64,000 nucleotides of DNA from Sporosarcina sp. P34. GTDB lineage: Bacteria; Bacillota; Bacilli; Bacillales_A; Planococcaceae. The notes beneath the pieces were generated by a model. The model saw only the letters and a list, made by a program, of their open reading frames with translations. It was not told the DNA's origin and searched no databases. Within the stretch, counting starts at the first letter, position 1, and the number at the start of each line of letters is the position of its first letter. Of this stretch, positions 45,007 through 53,796 are shown one piece after another. The translations under genes were made by a program, and so were the position numbers. Where the stretch lies: assembly GCF_002743375.1 (NCBI RefSeq), contig NZ_PDZC01000004.1, positions 62,001-126,000 on the forward strand, in the 5' to 3' direction.

Positions 45007-46659
45007 ATGCATACAATTCCGTTACCCGAGATTAGTGAACACCAAGCATTGGTCGATAGTCTAAATAAATACCAATTAGTGACACATACTGATGGCGAAG
45101 GTCTAATCACCTATGCCAATCAAAATTACCTAACGGTTAGTGGTTGGACTCCGAAACGCATCTTAGGTAAATCGTTTTGGCAAATGTTTTCGGATCAACC
45201 CCACAGTCAGGAAATAGCGAACTCCATTTGGGATTGTTTGCTGTCCGGCAAAACATGGGCGGGTAAAATAGAAAAAGTGACCCGCATAGGTGAACCGTTC
45301 TTCGTGAATACACTTGCCGTCCCTACTCTATCCAATGCCGGAGAACTACAGTCCGTGTTTTTTCTAGAACTTGATATTACAGAAGACGTTCGCTTGCAGG
45401 AACGCTTAGGAGAAATTGCATTCATTGACGTAGAAACCGGGCTGATGAGTCGTCACAAGCTAGAACAAGTAGTGAATGACTCTATCGCAAAAGCCACGCA
45501 TTTTTCATTCGTCTATTTAACGATCGATCATTACTACACTATGAAAGAGCTGCAATCTCAAGAATCTGAGACGCAGCTGATTCAAGAATTCACCAACCGA
45601 TTAAAGCGCTACTTCCAAGATAGTCCCATTGCGCGTATCGATACGAATAGTTTCGTCGTGCTAACAGCTTTCGGTGATTGGTATATTCAAGGCTTCTATG
45701 AATTCTTAAAACAACAGCCGATCTACCTTAGCCACAACGCGCAAACACTTTCGATAAGTGGCGGGATTGTACGTTTCCCCGAAGATCAACAAACCTATAC
45801 GCAACTATACAAAGTTGCGCTGACTGCTGCGGCCGATGTCATTAGTCAAGGTGGCGGACGGATCGCTTCATTAACTGCTCAGTCTCATAAAATTCTAAAC
45901 CGCCGTTTGGAAATTGACCGCAAGATGCTAACAGCACTGGATCGGAATTCATTGCATGTAGCCTATTTGCCGCAATTCGATGTGGCGAGCGAGAAAATTA
46001 CTTGCTACGAAGCGCTCGTCCGTTGGGAAGATGAAGATCTTGGTGTCATCAGTCCTGACGAATTGATACCGATTGCAGAAGAAAACGGTTTGATTGAAGA
46101 AATCGGTGCTTACGTCGCAGAAGAAGCAATGACGTTCGTAACGAAATGGCATCGGGCAGGTAATGATATGAGGATCTCCATCAACTCTTCTATTCGTGAA
46201 TCTTTGAACCCACAATGGAAAGACCGATTGATCTCCATCATAAATGAAACAGGTTGCCCTGCAAATAAGGTACATCTTGAGTTCACGGAAAAGTTCGCGC
46301 TTAAAGCGGAGGAAGAACAATCCGTACTGGCGCAAATGTCCGAACTACAAAACCTGGGTTTACAGTTCACTCTCGATGATTTCGGCTCCGGATATGCGTC
46401 TTTGCGCTACTTGCAGCATTTGCCAATCACTAGCGTCAAAATTGACCGTGTCTTTACCGAAACATTGTTAAGCAATCCGAAAACGCAGAAATTAGTCGAA
46501 GGATTAATCCAACTTTCAAAAAAACTAAACTTGTATACAGTCGCAGAAGGCGTCAGCAATGAACAGCAATTTGAATTGCTAAAAGAAATGGGTATCGATG
46601 CAATGCAAGGTCATTTCATCGGAATGCCAATGCCCGCTGAGCAAATCGAAATCAACTAA
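45007..46659 (+). CDS. PAS - degenerate GGDEF - EAL signalling protein
   Basis: A 550-residue cytoplasmic protein. A PAS/PAC domain (about 20-135; NYLTVSGWTPKRILGKSFWQ) is followed by a GGDEF-like domain (about 140-290) whose signature is lost (the site reads ARIDTNSFVVL). The EAL domain (about 310-550) looks active: CYEALVRWE, ISINSSIRES, VHLEFTEKF, LDDFGSGYASLRYL, VKIDR, AEGVSNEQQF and QGHFIGMPMP. It is therefore predicted to hydrolyse c-di-GMP under control of a PAS ligand. The ATG at 45007 has AAAGGAG upstream. Single gene with a terminator. Confidence 0.92.
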   Translation: MHTIPLPEISEHQALVDSLNKYQLVTHTDGEGLITYANQNYLTVSGWTPKRILGKSFWQMFSDQPHSQEIANSIWDCLLSGKTWAGKIEKVTRIGEPFFVNTLAVPTLSNAGELQSVFFLELDITEDVRLQERLGEIAFIDVETGLMSRHKLEQVVNDSIAKATHFSFVYLTIDHYYTMKELQSQESETQLIQEFTNRLKRYFQDSPIARIDTNSFVVLTAFGDWYIQGFYEFLKQQPIYLSHNAQTLSISGGIVRFPEDQQTYTQLYKVALTAAADVISQGGGRIASLTAQSHKILNRRLEIDRKMLTALDRNSLHVAYLPQFDVASEKITCYEALVRWEDEDLGVISPDELIPIAEENGLIEEIGAYVAEEAMTFVTKWHRAGNDMRISINSSIRESLNPQWKDRLISIINETGCPANKVHLEFTEKFALKAEEEQSVLAQMSELQNLGLQFTLDDFGSGYASLRYLQHLPITSVKIDRVFTETLLSNPKTQKLVEGLIQLSKKLNLYTVAEGVSNEQQFELLKEMGIDAMQGHFIGMPMPAEQIEIN

Positions 46660-46678
46660 ATTATCGCAATCAAATTAG

Positions 46679-46715
46679 ATGGAGCTCCTTTCATAAAGAA
46701 AGGGCTCCATTTTTT
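46679..46715 (+). terminator. Intrinsic terminator of the EAL gene
   Basis: ATGGAGCTCCTTTC and GAAAGGGCTCCAT pair with one bulge and are followed by TTTTTT. Confidence 0.88.
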
Positions 46716-46838
46716 CTATCTCATTCAGTTGTGGTAGGTCTCAGTGCGTTTGATTACAGCTTACTGTACGGGAGTTGAAAAGACAACCTTTTTTGATTGG
46801 GTGGTGGGGGTGTATGGCTTGATTGCGCGCGCGTGATA

Positions 46839-47283
46839 GAGCGCTAGGCTGGGTTTATTGAGCGGAATTCGAATGCGATAGAGCGCGTGGACGAGTTCAT
46901 TGAGCGGATCTCGAACGCGATTGAGCGCGTGGACGAGTTTATTGAGCGGATCTCGAACGCGATAGAGCGCTTGGACGGGTTCATTGAGCGGATCTCGAAT
47001 GCGATAGAGCGCGTGGACGGGTTCATTGAGCGGATCTCGAATGCGATAGAGCGCGTGGACGGGTTCATTGAGCGGATCTCGAATGCGATAGAGCGCGTGA
47101 ACGGGTTGAGCATGATTCGAACGTGATAGAGCGCGTGGACGAGTTTGTTGAGCGGATCTCGAACGTGATAGAGCGCGTGGACGGGTTCATTGAGCGGAAT
47201 TCGAACGTGATAGAGCGCCCGAACAAATTCATTGAGCGGATCTCGAACGCGATAGAGCGCCCACGTAGTTGTAGTGGGCGCTC
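46839..47283. repeat. 21-bp-phased GAGCG repeat array (21 units) ending in a hairpin
   Basis: Motifs start at 46839 and recur every 21 bases to 47091, then at 47108 (step 17) and every 21 bases to 47255. GAGCGC (after ATA) alternates with GAGCGG (after ATT), a 42-bp unit. The last motif pairs with an inverted copy: GAGCGCCCAC at 47255 and GTGGGCGCTC ending 47283, a perfect 10-bp stem, 6 bases from the stop of the minus-strand gene. Confidence 0.94.
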
Positions 47284-47288
47284 AAGCC

Positions 47289-49421
47289 TTATTTTACTAT
47301 CGATTCGATAGGTTGCACACTATTCGTTGTTTGCCCAGCTCTTTCCAACGTATCCAGAGGCGTGAAATGGTCTAATGTGTAGCTGTTTACTTCATTTACG
47401 GACATCGTGTAGAGGGCATTGCCGCTATACACTAGACGTTGAATTTCTTTTTCCCAGTCCATGTATTTATGCGTCATGCGTTTGGTCAGATCGGCTGTTT
47501 GGACGATGCCGCGTTGCGCTGTAATTTCGTAAAGCATTGCACCAGAGCTTTGAAGATCTAGGATGTTTTCACGCTTGGATTGCTCGTACACCGAAATTGG
47601 AAAGCCAAATAAGTGGCGTGTTGGATGGATGAACAAGGCGTGATGATCGTGCTGGACAGAGGAATAGGTGCCTTGCCCGCCAATCACTTCAGAAGCGGTT
47701 TCTTTTGGATTGGAAAAATCGGTTACGTCGAACACTGAGATTTTCATGCCGCCTGTTTGGATGATAGGGGCGCCGCCTTGCGGATTTTTCTTTGCGATTG
47801 TTTCATAGCCAAAGCCGATCAAATGGCCTTCGTCAAGCGGATGCAAGTAGTTGCTGAAGCCAGGAATCTTCAGCTCGCCAAGCACTTTCGGGTGATTTGG
47901 GTCCGCCACGTCCATGACGAAGAGTGGGTCCGTTTCGCGAAACGTTACCATATACGCTTTATCCCCCATAAATCGCGCGGAATAAATGCGTTCATTGACC
48001 GCCAGATTCTCGACTGAGCCAACTTGTTTCATATTTTCATCGAGAATGAATAAATGGTTCTTCGCTTTATTACGTTCATCCCAGAGATTCCCTTCTGTTG
48101 TGACTGTACGGAAGTAGCCATTGTGCTCATCCATCGAAAACTGGTTTAAAATTGTTCCTTTCAGTTGAGCTGTTTGTAGAAAATGCACTTGTGTTTTGTC
48201 AAGGCTGAATTTGAATACTTCGCTAGTACTTTGTTGATTGTTTTGGTAGTTTGTGGACGTCAGATACAGATGATCTGGAGACATATAGAGCTGTTCACCA
48301 CTGCCCAGATAAGCTTTTGTATTGACCTCTCCCCCTTCTCCCGACTCGATGTCGAGTGTCGTGATGACCGAGTATGAGGGTTCCATCGCGCCTGGCAAAA
48401 TCGAGATTTTACCGAGTGCTAGCGGCTGCACTTTTTGGTCCGCCGCGGAATCATACACTTTCGGCACTAGCTGATCTTCTACCGAAATCGGATGATCATA
48501 CCATAGGAATGGCTGATTATTCGTGATCATGTAAACGAATTGGTCAATTTTGCGTGTTCCAATGACATAGCCTTCAGCACCTGTTTCCCGAATGAGTTTC
48601 GGATTCGTGCGGTCTGTGACATCATAGACACGAATGACAGACATTTGTTGCATCGGCATTATGCGATCTTCCGTCCTGTTCGAATCCATATTGGATGTCG
48701 GCGCGTCCAGATTTCGGCCACCAATTAATACGACTTTATCTTGATCTACATATAGTTGGTTTGCATAAAACCCATCCGAAAAGTCCACCTCACTAGCATG
48801 AATCATATCGTTTGGATTGCGAATATCCGTGATCAGAAGTCTTTCTCCACTTAGCACATCGTAGAGGTAATTACCGTCTGTTTTGACAGTGTCTGCCTCA
48901 TCCACGCCCGCCACTTGCTGATTGGTCTGGGAATGATCGACACTGGCACCGGAAGCTTTATCTTCTGAGGAAGACTCCACCGTGATTTCACTATGCCCTT
49001 GTCGTTCCACCCGTTCAAAGAAGTTCTCTATTTCCTTCATGGAAGTAACGGGCTGTACCGATTCGATGACGGTAAATGAAAGAACTTTATCTTCAGCACG
49101 TTTCCATATTCCAAAACTTGTAGATGGGATATGCAATGTATAATCCCCCGGCTGTAGCCCTCCTACTTGCAATGACGTGTTGTTATTTCCGTACGAAAGC
49201 TCGGCAGGTGTTTTCTTATTACCTTTCATAACATGGAACTTCGAAGCATCCAAGTTTTCACTAACCGGGTCCGTAAAGTAGACATTCAGCGACTGACCCG
49301 CGAGCACGGACTTCGTGGATGTGATACCAACTTTCGGCCAGAATAGGAAACTGATCAATACAACGATTCCGATCGTTCCAGCTATCCCCCATACAATGAG
49401 CCATCTTCCTGTATTCATCAT
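47289..49421 (-). CDS. Membrane-anchored beta-propeller domain protein
   Basis: About 710 residues. One N-terminal transmembrane anchor (about 5-30, WLIVWGIAGTIGIVVLISFL) is followed by an Ig-like segment (SLNVYFTDPVSENLDASKFH) and, from about 150, a large beta-propeller domain of the PF09826 type (NQQVAGVDEADTVKTDGNYL is its signature; SVIRVYDVTDRTNPKLIRET and VMDVADPNHPKVLGELKIPG are blade repeats). Function unknown, outside the membrane. Two adjacent ATGs (49421, 49418) follow AGAGGAG; I chose the first. Confidence 0.88.
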   Translation of the reverse strand: MMNTGRWLIVWGIAGTIGIVVLISFLFWPKVGITSTKSVLAGQSLNVYFTDPVSENLDASKFHVMKGNKKTPAELSYGNNNTSLQVGGLQPGDYTLHIPSTSFGIWKRAEDKVLSFTVIESVQPVTSMKEIENFFERVERQGHSEITVESSSEDKASGASVDHSQTNQQVAGVDEADTVKTDGNYLYDVLSGERLLITDIRNPNDMIHASEVDFSDGFYANQLYVDQDKVVLIGGRNLDAPTSNMDSNRTEDRIMPMQQMSVIRVYDVTDRTNPKLIRETGAEGYVIGTRKIDQFVYMITNNQPFLWYDHPISVEDQLVPKVYDSAADQKVQPLALGKISILPGAMEPSYSVITTLDIESGEGGEVNTKAYLGSGEQLYMSPDHLYLTSTNYQNNQQSTSEVFKFSLDKTQVHFLQTAQLKGTILNQFSMDEHNGYFRTVTTEGNLWDERNKAKNHLFILDENMKQVGSVENLAVNERIYSARFMGDKAYMVTFRETDPLFVMDVADPNHPKVLGELKIPGFSNYLHPLDEGHLIGFGYETIAKKNPQGGAPIIQTGGMKISVFDVTDFSNPKETASEVIGGQGTYSSVQHDHHALFIHPTRHLFGFPISVYEQSKRENILDLQSSGAMLYEITAQRGIVQTADLTKRMTHKYMDWEKEIQRLVYSGNALYTMSVNEVNSYTLDHFTPLDTLERAGQTTNSVQPIESIVK

Positions 49422-49488
49422 GTTCATCTCCTCTTGTGTAGTATGTATAAGAGTAGACTGCAAACTGTTGGTTTCGTTACATCCTATT

Positions 49489-49533
49489 AAAAAAAGCTAA
49501 AAACGCTCTTTTTATAGAGTGATTTTAGCTTGG
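49489..49533 (-). terminator. Intrinsic terminator of the gene at 49534-50112
   Basis: On the minus strand AAGCTAAAATCACTCT and AGAGCGTTTTTAGCTT pair and are followed by TTTTT. Confidence 0.8.
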
Positions 49534-50112
49534 TCATAGCTTTTTCCATTTTCCATCGCCTTCTATGTTTCTGATTGATTGTCCCATATGAAATAGATTT
49601 TCAAGCTCCAGTTCGTCCAGATATCCCCTGAGTTCAAGCATGACATGATCGGTATCGATCTTCTCCTTATTGAATAGACTGATATCAACCGGCAGCGGGA
49701 CTTTCATTTTTTGTCCCGGTTCGATTTCCAATCCAAGATCAGTCGAGTACTTGAAGGGGTTCTCTGTCCAACCTTTCTCCAGTTTCGCCTCGAAGCTGAA
49801 GGTTAATGTAGGCTGATGAATGACTCTGTTGGTATCATTATTTATCTCAATTAAGTATTCAATTTTTCCATCTTCCAACGCTTTCTCTTGTAACACCTTG
49901 AGTTGTAGATTTTCTAGATCTTCATAAAGTCCTACAGCTGGTACAATCTTTTCAGTTTCAGTGTTTGACTTTTGCAATAATGGGAGCACGAGTAATAGAA
50001 ATAGTACGGTGGCTGTCGCGACAACGCCCCAGATTACCAGGCTCTGCTTTTTTCTACGGGGGTGAATCCCGATTTCCTTCTTGCGGCCTCGGTCTTTTTC
50101 TTGTTTGTCCAT
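49534..50112 (-). CDS. Unrecognised single-pass membrane protein
   Basis: A 192-residue protein I do not recognise. A basic cytoplasmic tail (MDKQEKDRGRKKEIGIHPRR) is followed by a transmembrane segment (about 24-46, LVIWGVVATATVLFLLLVLP) and an extracellular, beta-rich domain (VLQEKALEDGKIEYLIEINN, PTLTFSFEAKLEKGWTENPF, EPGQKMKVPLPVDISL) that could be Ig- or transglutaminase-like in fold. AGAGGAGGG precedes the ATG and a terminator follows, so it is a real single-gene unit lying upstream of the beta-propeller gene. Confidence 0.8.
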   Translation of the reverse strand: MDKQEKDRGRKKEIGIHPRRKKQSLVIWGVVATATVLFLLLVLPLLQKSNTETEKIVPAVGLYEDLENLQLKVLQEKALEDGKIEYLIEINNDTNRVIHQPTLTFSFEAKLEKGWTENPFKYSTDLGLEIEPGQKMKVPLPVDISLFNKEKIDTDHVMLELRGYLDELELENLFHMGQSIRNIEGDGKWKKL

Positions 50113-50218
50113 CGTATCCCTCCTCTCTACATTTCATATCTACAGATAGTGTACAGTACTAGTCTAATGTATGCAGTAGGCATCTAGTATCGAATTAAAT
50201 CCGACCCATTTCTTTCAT

Positions 50219-50247
50219 AAAAAAAGAAGAGCAGAAAATCTCTCTTC
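50219..50247 (-). terminator. Intrinsic terminator of the aminotransferase gene
   Basis: On the minus strand GAAGAG and CTCTTC arms are followed by seven T residues. Confidence 0.75.
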
Positions 50248-50258
50248 CTCGCTGTTAT

Positions 50259-51431
50259 TTACACGCTCACAATCGATAATTCTTTAAGTTGTTCAATCGC
50301 TTGTTCAATCAACTCCACTTTTTGCACGAGTGCAAGGCGGACGTACCCTTTCCCTGCGGTGCCGAAGATGCTGCCAGGTACCATGACGACACCCGCTTGT
50401 TTGATCACTTCGAAGACGAATTCTACGTCGTCCAGGTCGTAAGGATATTTTGCCCAAACGAACATACCGCCTTCAGATGGCGTTGTTTCCCAACCCAGTG
50501 ATGCGAGTCCGTCCATTAACGCGTGATGGCGTTTGGAGAACTCTGCGCGTAGGCGATCTGTGATCTCTTCACCATTATCAAGTGCCACAATAGCGGCTTC
50601 TTGGATCGGCCCGAATGTTCCATAGTCGAGATTGGATTTCAGTTCCCGTAGCACTTTGATCATTTCTGCATTCCCAACAAAGTAAGCGATTCGTGCACCT
50701 GCCAAGCTAAAGCTTTTCGACAGCGAGTTGATTTCCATACCGACTTCCATTGCGCCAGGTGTCGTGAGGAAACTTGCCGGACGGTTGCCTGTGAAATAAT
50801 ATTCCGAGTAGGCTGCGTCATGTAGTACGATAATTTCGTTTTTCTTCGCAAACGCTACGACTTCTTTGAAGAAGGCTTCATTCGGCATTGCGGGTACTGG
50901 ATTTCCTGGCAAGTTCAGAATAAGTAGTTTCGTTTTTTTCAACACATCTTCCGGGACTTCGTTTAGATTGGGCAAGAAGCCGTTCTCCGCAAGCAATGGC
51001 ATGTAATAAGGCACAGCGCCCGCTAGTTTAATTCCTGCATCATAGGCGACGTAAGCAGGATTCGTTGTCAATACGTAATCCCCTTCGTCACAAAACGCGA
51101 AAGGTAAATGAACGAGGCCTTCCTGCGAACCCATCGTCTGCAAGATTTCTGTCTGGGGATTGATGATGACACCTGTCCGCCGCTTGTAGTAATCTGCGAC
51201 GGCTTCATGGAATCGTTTCGTCCCTCCGAGTGTGTAACCGTAAGAAGATGCTAATGCACTTTGCTCAGACAACGCTTGGCGTACACGCTCGTCAGGCGGA
51301 AGATCCGGGCTGCCGAGGCTTAAATCAACGACTTGTGCACCTGTTGCTTTTTTTAATTCAGCAGCTGCTTTTAAGTCGCCAAAGATCGCTGGTGAGAATA
51401 TGGACATTTTTTTGGAAGGTTGAAAGTTCAT
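50259..51431 (-). CDS. Class I/II PLP-dependent aminotransferase
   Basis: A 390-residue fold-type-I aminotransferase resembling LL-diaminopimelate/aspartate-type enzymes. VVDLSLGSPDLPPDERVRQA, YGYTLGGTKRFHEAVADYYK, LILNLPGNPVPAMP, VLHDAAYSEYYF and the PLP-lysine motif NSLSKSFSLAGARIAYFVGN are visible, as is the C-terminal GKGYVRLALV arginine region. The exact substrate is not determinable. The ATG at 51431 has AAGGAG upstream; a longer frame to 51542 is unlikely. Divergent from the SDR gene. Confidence 0.9.
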   Translation of the reverse strand: MNFQPSKKMSIFSPAIFGDLKAAAELKKATGAQVVDLSLGSPDLPPDERVRQALSEQSALASSYGYTLGGTKRFHEAVADYYKRRTGVIINPQTEILQTMGSQEGLVHLPFAFCDEGDYVLTTNPAYVAYDAGIKLAGAVPYYMPLLAENGFLPNLNEVPEDVLKKTKLLILNLPGNPVPAMPNEAFFKEVVAFAKKNEIIVLHDAAYSEYYFTGNRPASFLTTPGAMEVGMEINSLSKSFSLAGARIAYFVGNAEMIKVLRELKSNLDYGTFGPIQEAAIVALDNGEEITDRLRAEFSKRHHALMDGLASLGWETTPSEGGMFVWAKYPYDLDDVEFVFEVIKQAGVVMVPGSIFGTAGKGYVRLALVQKVELIEQAIEQLKELSIVSV

Positions 51432-51526
51432 GAAGACACGCTCCTTAGCTGTTATATAGTATGGAATGACTTCATTATAACACGCGAAAAGACCGCTTGG
51501 ATTACTTTTCTTTCGGACATCTGGAT

Positions 51527-51551
51527 GTTTGTTCGCCCGCAATCAGGGAAT
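51527..51551 (+). promoter_or_regulatory. SigB-type promoter of the SDR gene
   Basis: GTTTGT (51527-51532) and GGGAAT (51546-51551) are 13 bases apart, a close match to the general-stress sigma-B consensus GTTTAA-N12..15-GGGTAT, about 35 bases before the ATG. SigB control fits the general-stress-protein-39-like product. Confidence 0.6.
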
Positions 51552-51585
51552 ACTTTTCATAACTACATACTGAGGAGGATGTCAC

Positions 51586-52467
51586 ATGAGTCAAGATTCA
51601 TACGAAAAAATCGACGAGAAGATAGCGGGACAGACACAATCTACACAGCCTGGTGTCGAGGCAGAGATGCATCCCACTCCAATTTATGATGATCCAGCGT
51701 TTAAGGGTGCCGATAAACTTAAAGGCAAAACTGCACTGATCACAGGCGGCGATAGCGGAATCGGTCGTGCTGTCGCGGTTGCCTATGCGAAAGAAGGAGC
51801 GAATGTGGCCATCGCCTATTTGGCTGATCAGGAAGATGAAGATGCGGATAAAACGATTGAATTAATAAAGAAATATGGTGGTAAAGCGAAGAAATATCAA
51901 ACGGATATTAGCAGTGACACAAACTGTAAACAGCTGATTGGACAAGTTATTGAAGATTTTGGTGAGCTAAATATACTGGTCAACAATGCTGGAAAACAAT
52001 TTCCCCAGCAGTCCATCGAAGACATTACTGAAGAACAGTTGAAAGAAACGTTTGAAACGAACTTCTTTGGCTTGTTCTTTATGTCAAAGGCAGCCATTAC
52101 ACATATGAAAAAAGGCGACTGCATAATCAACACTTCTTCAATTACAGCCTATAACGGATCGCCTGGATTACTTGATTACTCCGCGACGAAAGGAGCCATC
52201 ACAAGCTTTACACGTTCATTAGCCTTAAATGTATCGGACAAAGGGATTCGTGTGAATGCAGTAGCGCCAGGACCGATCTGGACACCATTGATCCCTGCTA
52301 CGTTCGACGCGGAAACTGTCGCTGAACATGGAGCCGATACACCGATGAAGCGCCGCGGACAGCCTGCTGAGAACGCACCCGCTTATGTTTTCTTAGCTTC
52401 AACGGACTCGAGCTATATGACAGGTCAGACGATACACGTGGATGGTGGGGACTTTGTCGGTTCTTAA
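51586..52467 (+). CDS. Short-chain dehydrogenase, general-stress-protein-39-like
   Basis: An SDR oxidoreductase of 293 residues with a 45-residue N-terminal extension (MSQDSYEKIDEKIAGQTQST...HPTPIYDDPAF), as in the GspO39/YdaD/YhxC group. It carries the cofactor motif TGGDSGIGRA, NNAG (ILVNNAGKQFPQQS), the catalytic SSITAYNGSPGLLDYSATKG with Ser, Tyr and Lys, and PGPIWTPLIPATF. Likely NADPH-dependent; substrate unknown. GAGGAGG precedes the ATG. A SigB-like promoter lies upstream. Confidence 0.92.
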   Translation: MSQDSYEKIDEKIAGQTQSTQPGVEAEMHPTPIYDDPAFKGADKLKGKTALITGGDSGIGRAVAVAYAKEGANVAIAYLADQEDEDADKTIELIKKYGGKAKKYQTDISSDTNCKQLIGQVIEDFGELNILVNNAGKQFPQQSIEDITEEQLKETFETNFFGLFFMSKAAITHMKKGDCIINTSSITAYNGSPGLLDYSATKGAITSFTRSLALNVSDKGIRVNAVAPGPIWTPLIPATFDAETVAEHGADTPMKRRGQPAENAPAYVFLASTDSSYMTGQTIHVDGGDFVGS

Positions 52468-52536
52468 CTTGGAATAAATGGCGGTTGAAATGCGACCGCA
52501 CTATTGCCTTACAACTAAAAATTTCACACACAATAC

Positions 52537-52578
52537 ATGATGCGGTAAGCCATACATATTGGCTTACCGCATCATTTT
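52537..52578 (+). terminator. Intrinsic terminator of the SDR gene
   Basis: ATGATGCGGTAAGCC and GGCTTACCGCATCAT are perfectly complementary (15 bp) with a short loop, then TTTTC. It lies between convergent genes. Confidence 0.9.
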
Positions 52579-53771
52579 CATTCCTCAAACGGCCACTTAG
52601 GCAACATGCGATTCAACTTCTTATCCCTACGCTCCCCAAGCACATACTCCGCCTGCATAATTGTATGGATTTCTCGCGTGCCTTCATAAATGACGGGCGC
52701 TTTCGAGTTGCGTAAATACCGCGCAACTGGATACTCATCCGAATAGCCATACGCCCCATGGATCTGCACCGCGTCATCTGCCGCTTGATTGGCAAAATCA
52801 CAAGCTTGCCACTTCGCGAGTGATGTTTCACGCGTGTTTCGAACACCACTATTTTTCAATTCACCCGCACGATAAACGAGGAGACGGCTCATCTGATAAC
52901 CCGCTTCCATCTTTGCAAGCATTTGCTGAACTAGCTGGTGTTCACCTATTTTCTTACCGAACGTTTCACGCGTTGTGGCGTATTCTACACTCGATTCGAG
53001 ACAGGCATACAATAAGCCCACTGCGCCTGCTGCCACCGTGAAACGACCATTATCTAACGCTGCCATCGCAATTTTAAACCCTTCGCCTTCTTCGCCCAGT
53101 AAATTGGCAGCGGGTACGCGAACGTCTTCAAAAAACAGCTCGCCCGTGTTACCTGCACGAATACCATACTTCCCTTTAATGGCCTTCGATGAAAATCCAG
53201 GCATTGTACGCTCCACAATAAATGCGCTGATGCCGTGATGTTTCTTCGATTTATCCGTGTAGGCGAAAACGAGAAAATTGTCTGCCGCATCACAAAGTGA
53301 AATCCAAGTTTTCTGGCCGTTTAGTACATAGTCATCTCCGTCACGAACCGCTGTAGTTTGAATGGCAGAAACGTCCGAGCCAGCGCCAGGTTCCGTCAAT
53401 CCGAACGCACCGATTTTCTCACCTTTAGCTTGTGGCACCAAGTACCGTTGTTTCTGGTCATTCGTTCCCCACTGCATCAGTGTCATGCAATTTAAACCGA
53501 TGTGTACAGAAACTGCAGTGCGAAATGCCGTGTCTCCCCGTTCGAGTTCCTCGCATAGAATCGCTAACGCATTATAATCCATACCGCTGCCACCGTATTT
53601 TTCCGGTACACAAACTCCCATGAACCCTAAATCTGCGAGCCGTTTCCAAATTCCCTCGTCAAAACTTCCTTGGGCATCCCATTTCGCAATATGCGGCATG
53701 ATTTCGGCATCTACAAACTGTCTGGCTGTCTGTCGCAACATGTTCTGTTCATCTGTAAATGTAAAGTCCAT
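52578..53771 (-). CDS. Acyl-CoA dehydrogenase
   Basis: An FAD-dependent acyl-CoA dehydrogenase of 397 residues. FGLTEPGAGSDVSAIQTTAV, VLNGQKTWISLCDAADNFLV and IGEHQLVQQMLAKM are family motifs; the C-terminal VIYEGTREIHTIMQAEYVLG carries the catalytic Glu. The MQAEYVLGER tail resembles enzymes acting on short or dicarboxylic acyl-CoA, including glutaryl-CoA dehydrogenases; given the lysine genes upstream, a role late in that pathway is possible but not shown. AAAGGAGG precedes the ATG. Confidence 0.92.
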   Translation of the reverse strand: MDFTFTDEQNMLRQTARQFVDAEIMPHIAKWDAQGSFDEGIWKRLADLGFMGVCVPEKYGGSGMDYNALAILCEELERGDTAFRTAVSVHIGLNCMTLMQWGTNDQKQRYLVPQAKGEKIGAFGLTEPGAGSDVSAIQTTAVRDGDDYVLNGQKTWISLCDAADNFLVFAYTDKSKKHHGISAFIVERTMPGFSSKAIKGKYGIRAGNTGELFFEDVRVPAANLLGEEGEGFKIAMAALDNGRFTVAAGAVGLLYACLESSVEYATTRETFGKKIGEHQLVQQMLAKMEAGYQMSRLLVYRAGELKNSGVRNTRETSLAKWQACDFANQAADDAVQIHGAYGYSDEYPVARYLRNSKAPVIYEGTREIHTIMQAEYVLGERRDKKLNRMLPKWPFEE

Positions 53772-53796
53772 CTTCGTGTCCTCCTTTACAATGAAA

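Noticed and set aside
46844..47311. Open frames on both strands encoding heptad-repeat peptides (ISNAIERV type) across the GAGCG array
   Set aside because: They arise because 21 bases is 7 codons and the repeats lack stops. None has a ribosome binding site, frames are open on both strands, and the 17-base step breaks the frame.
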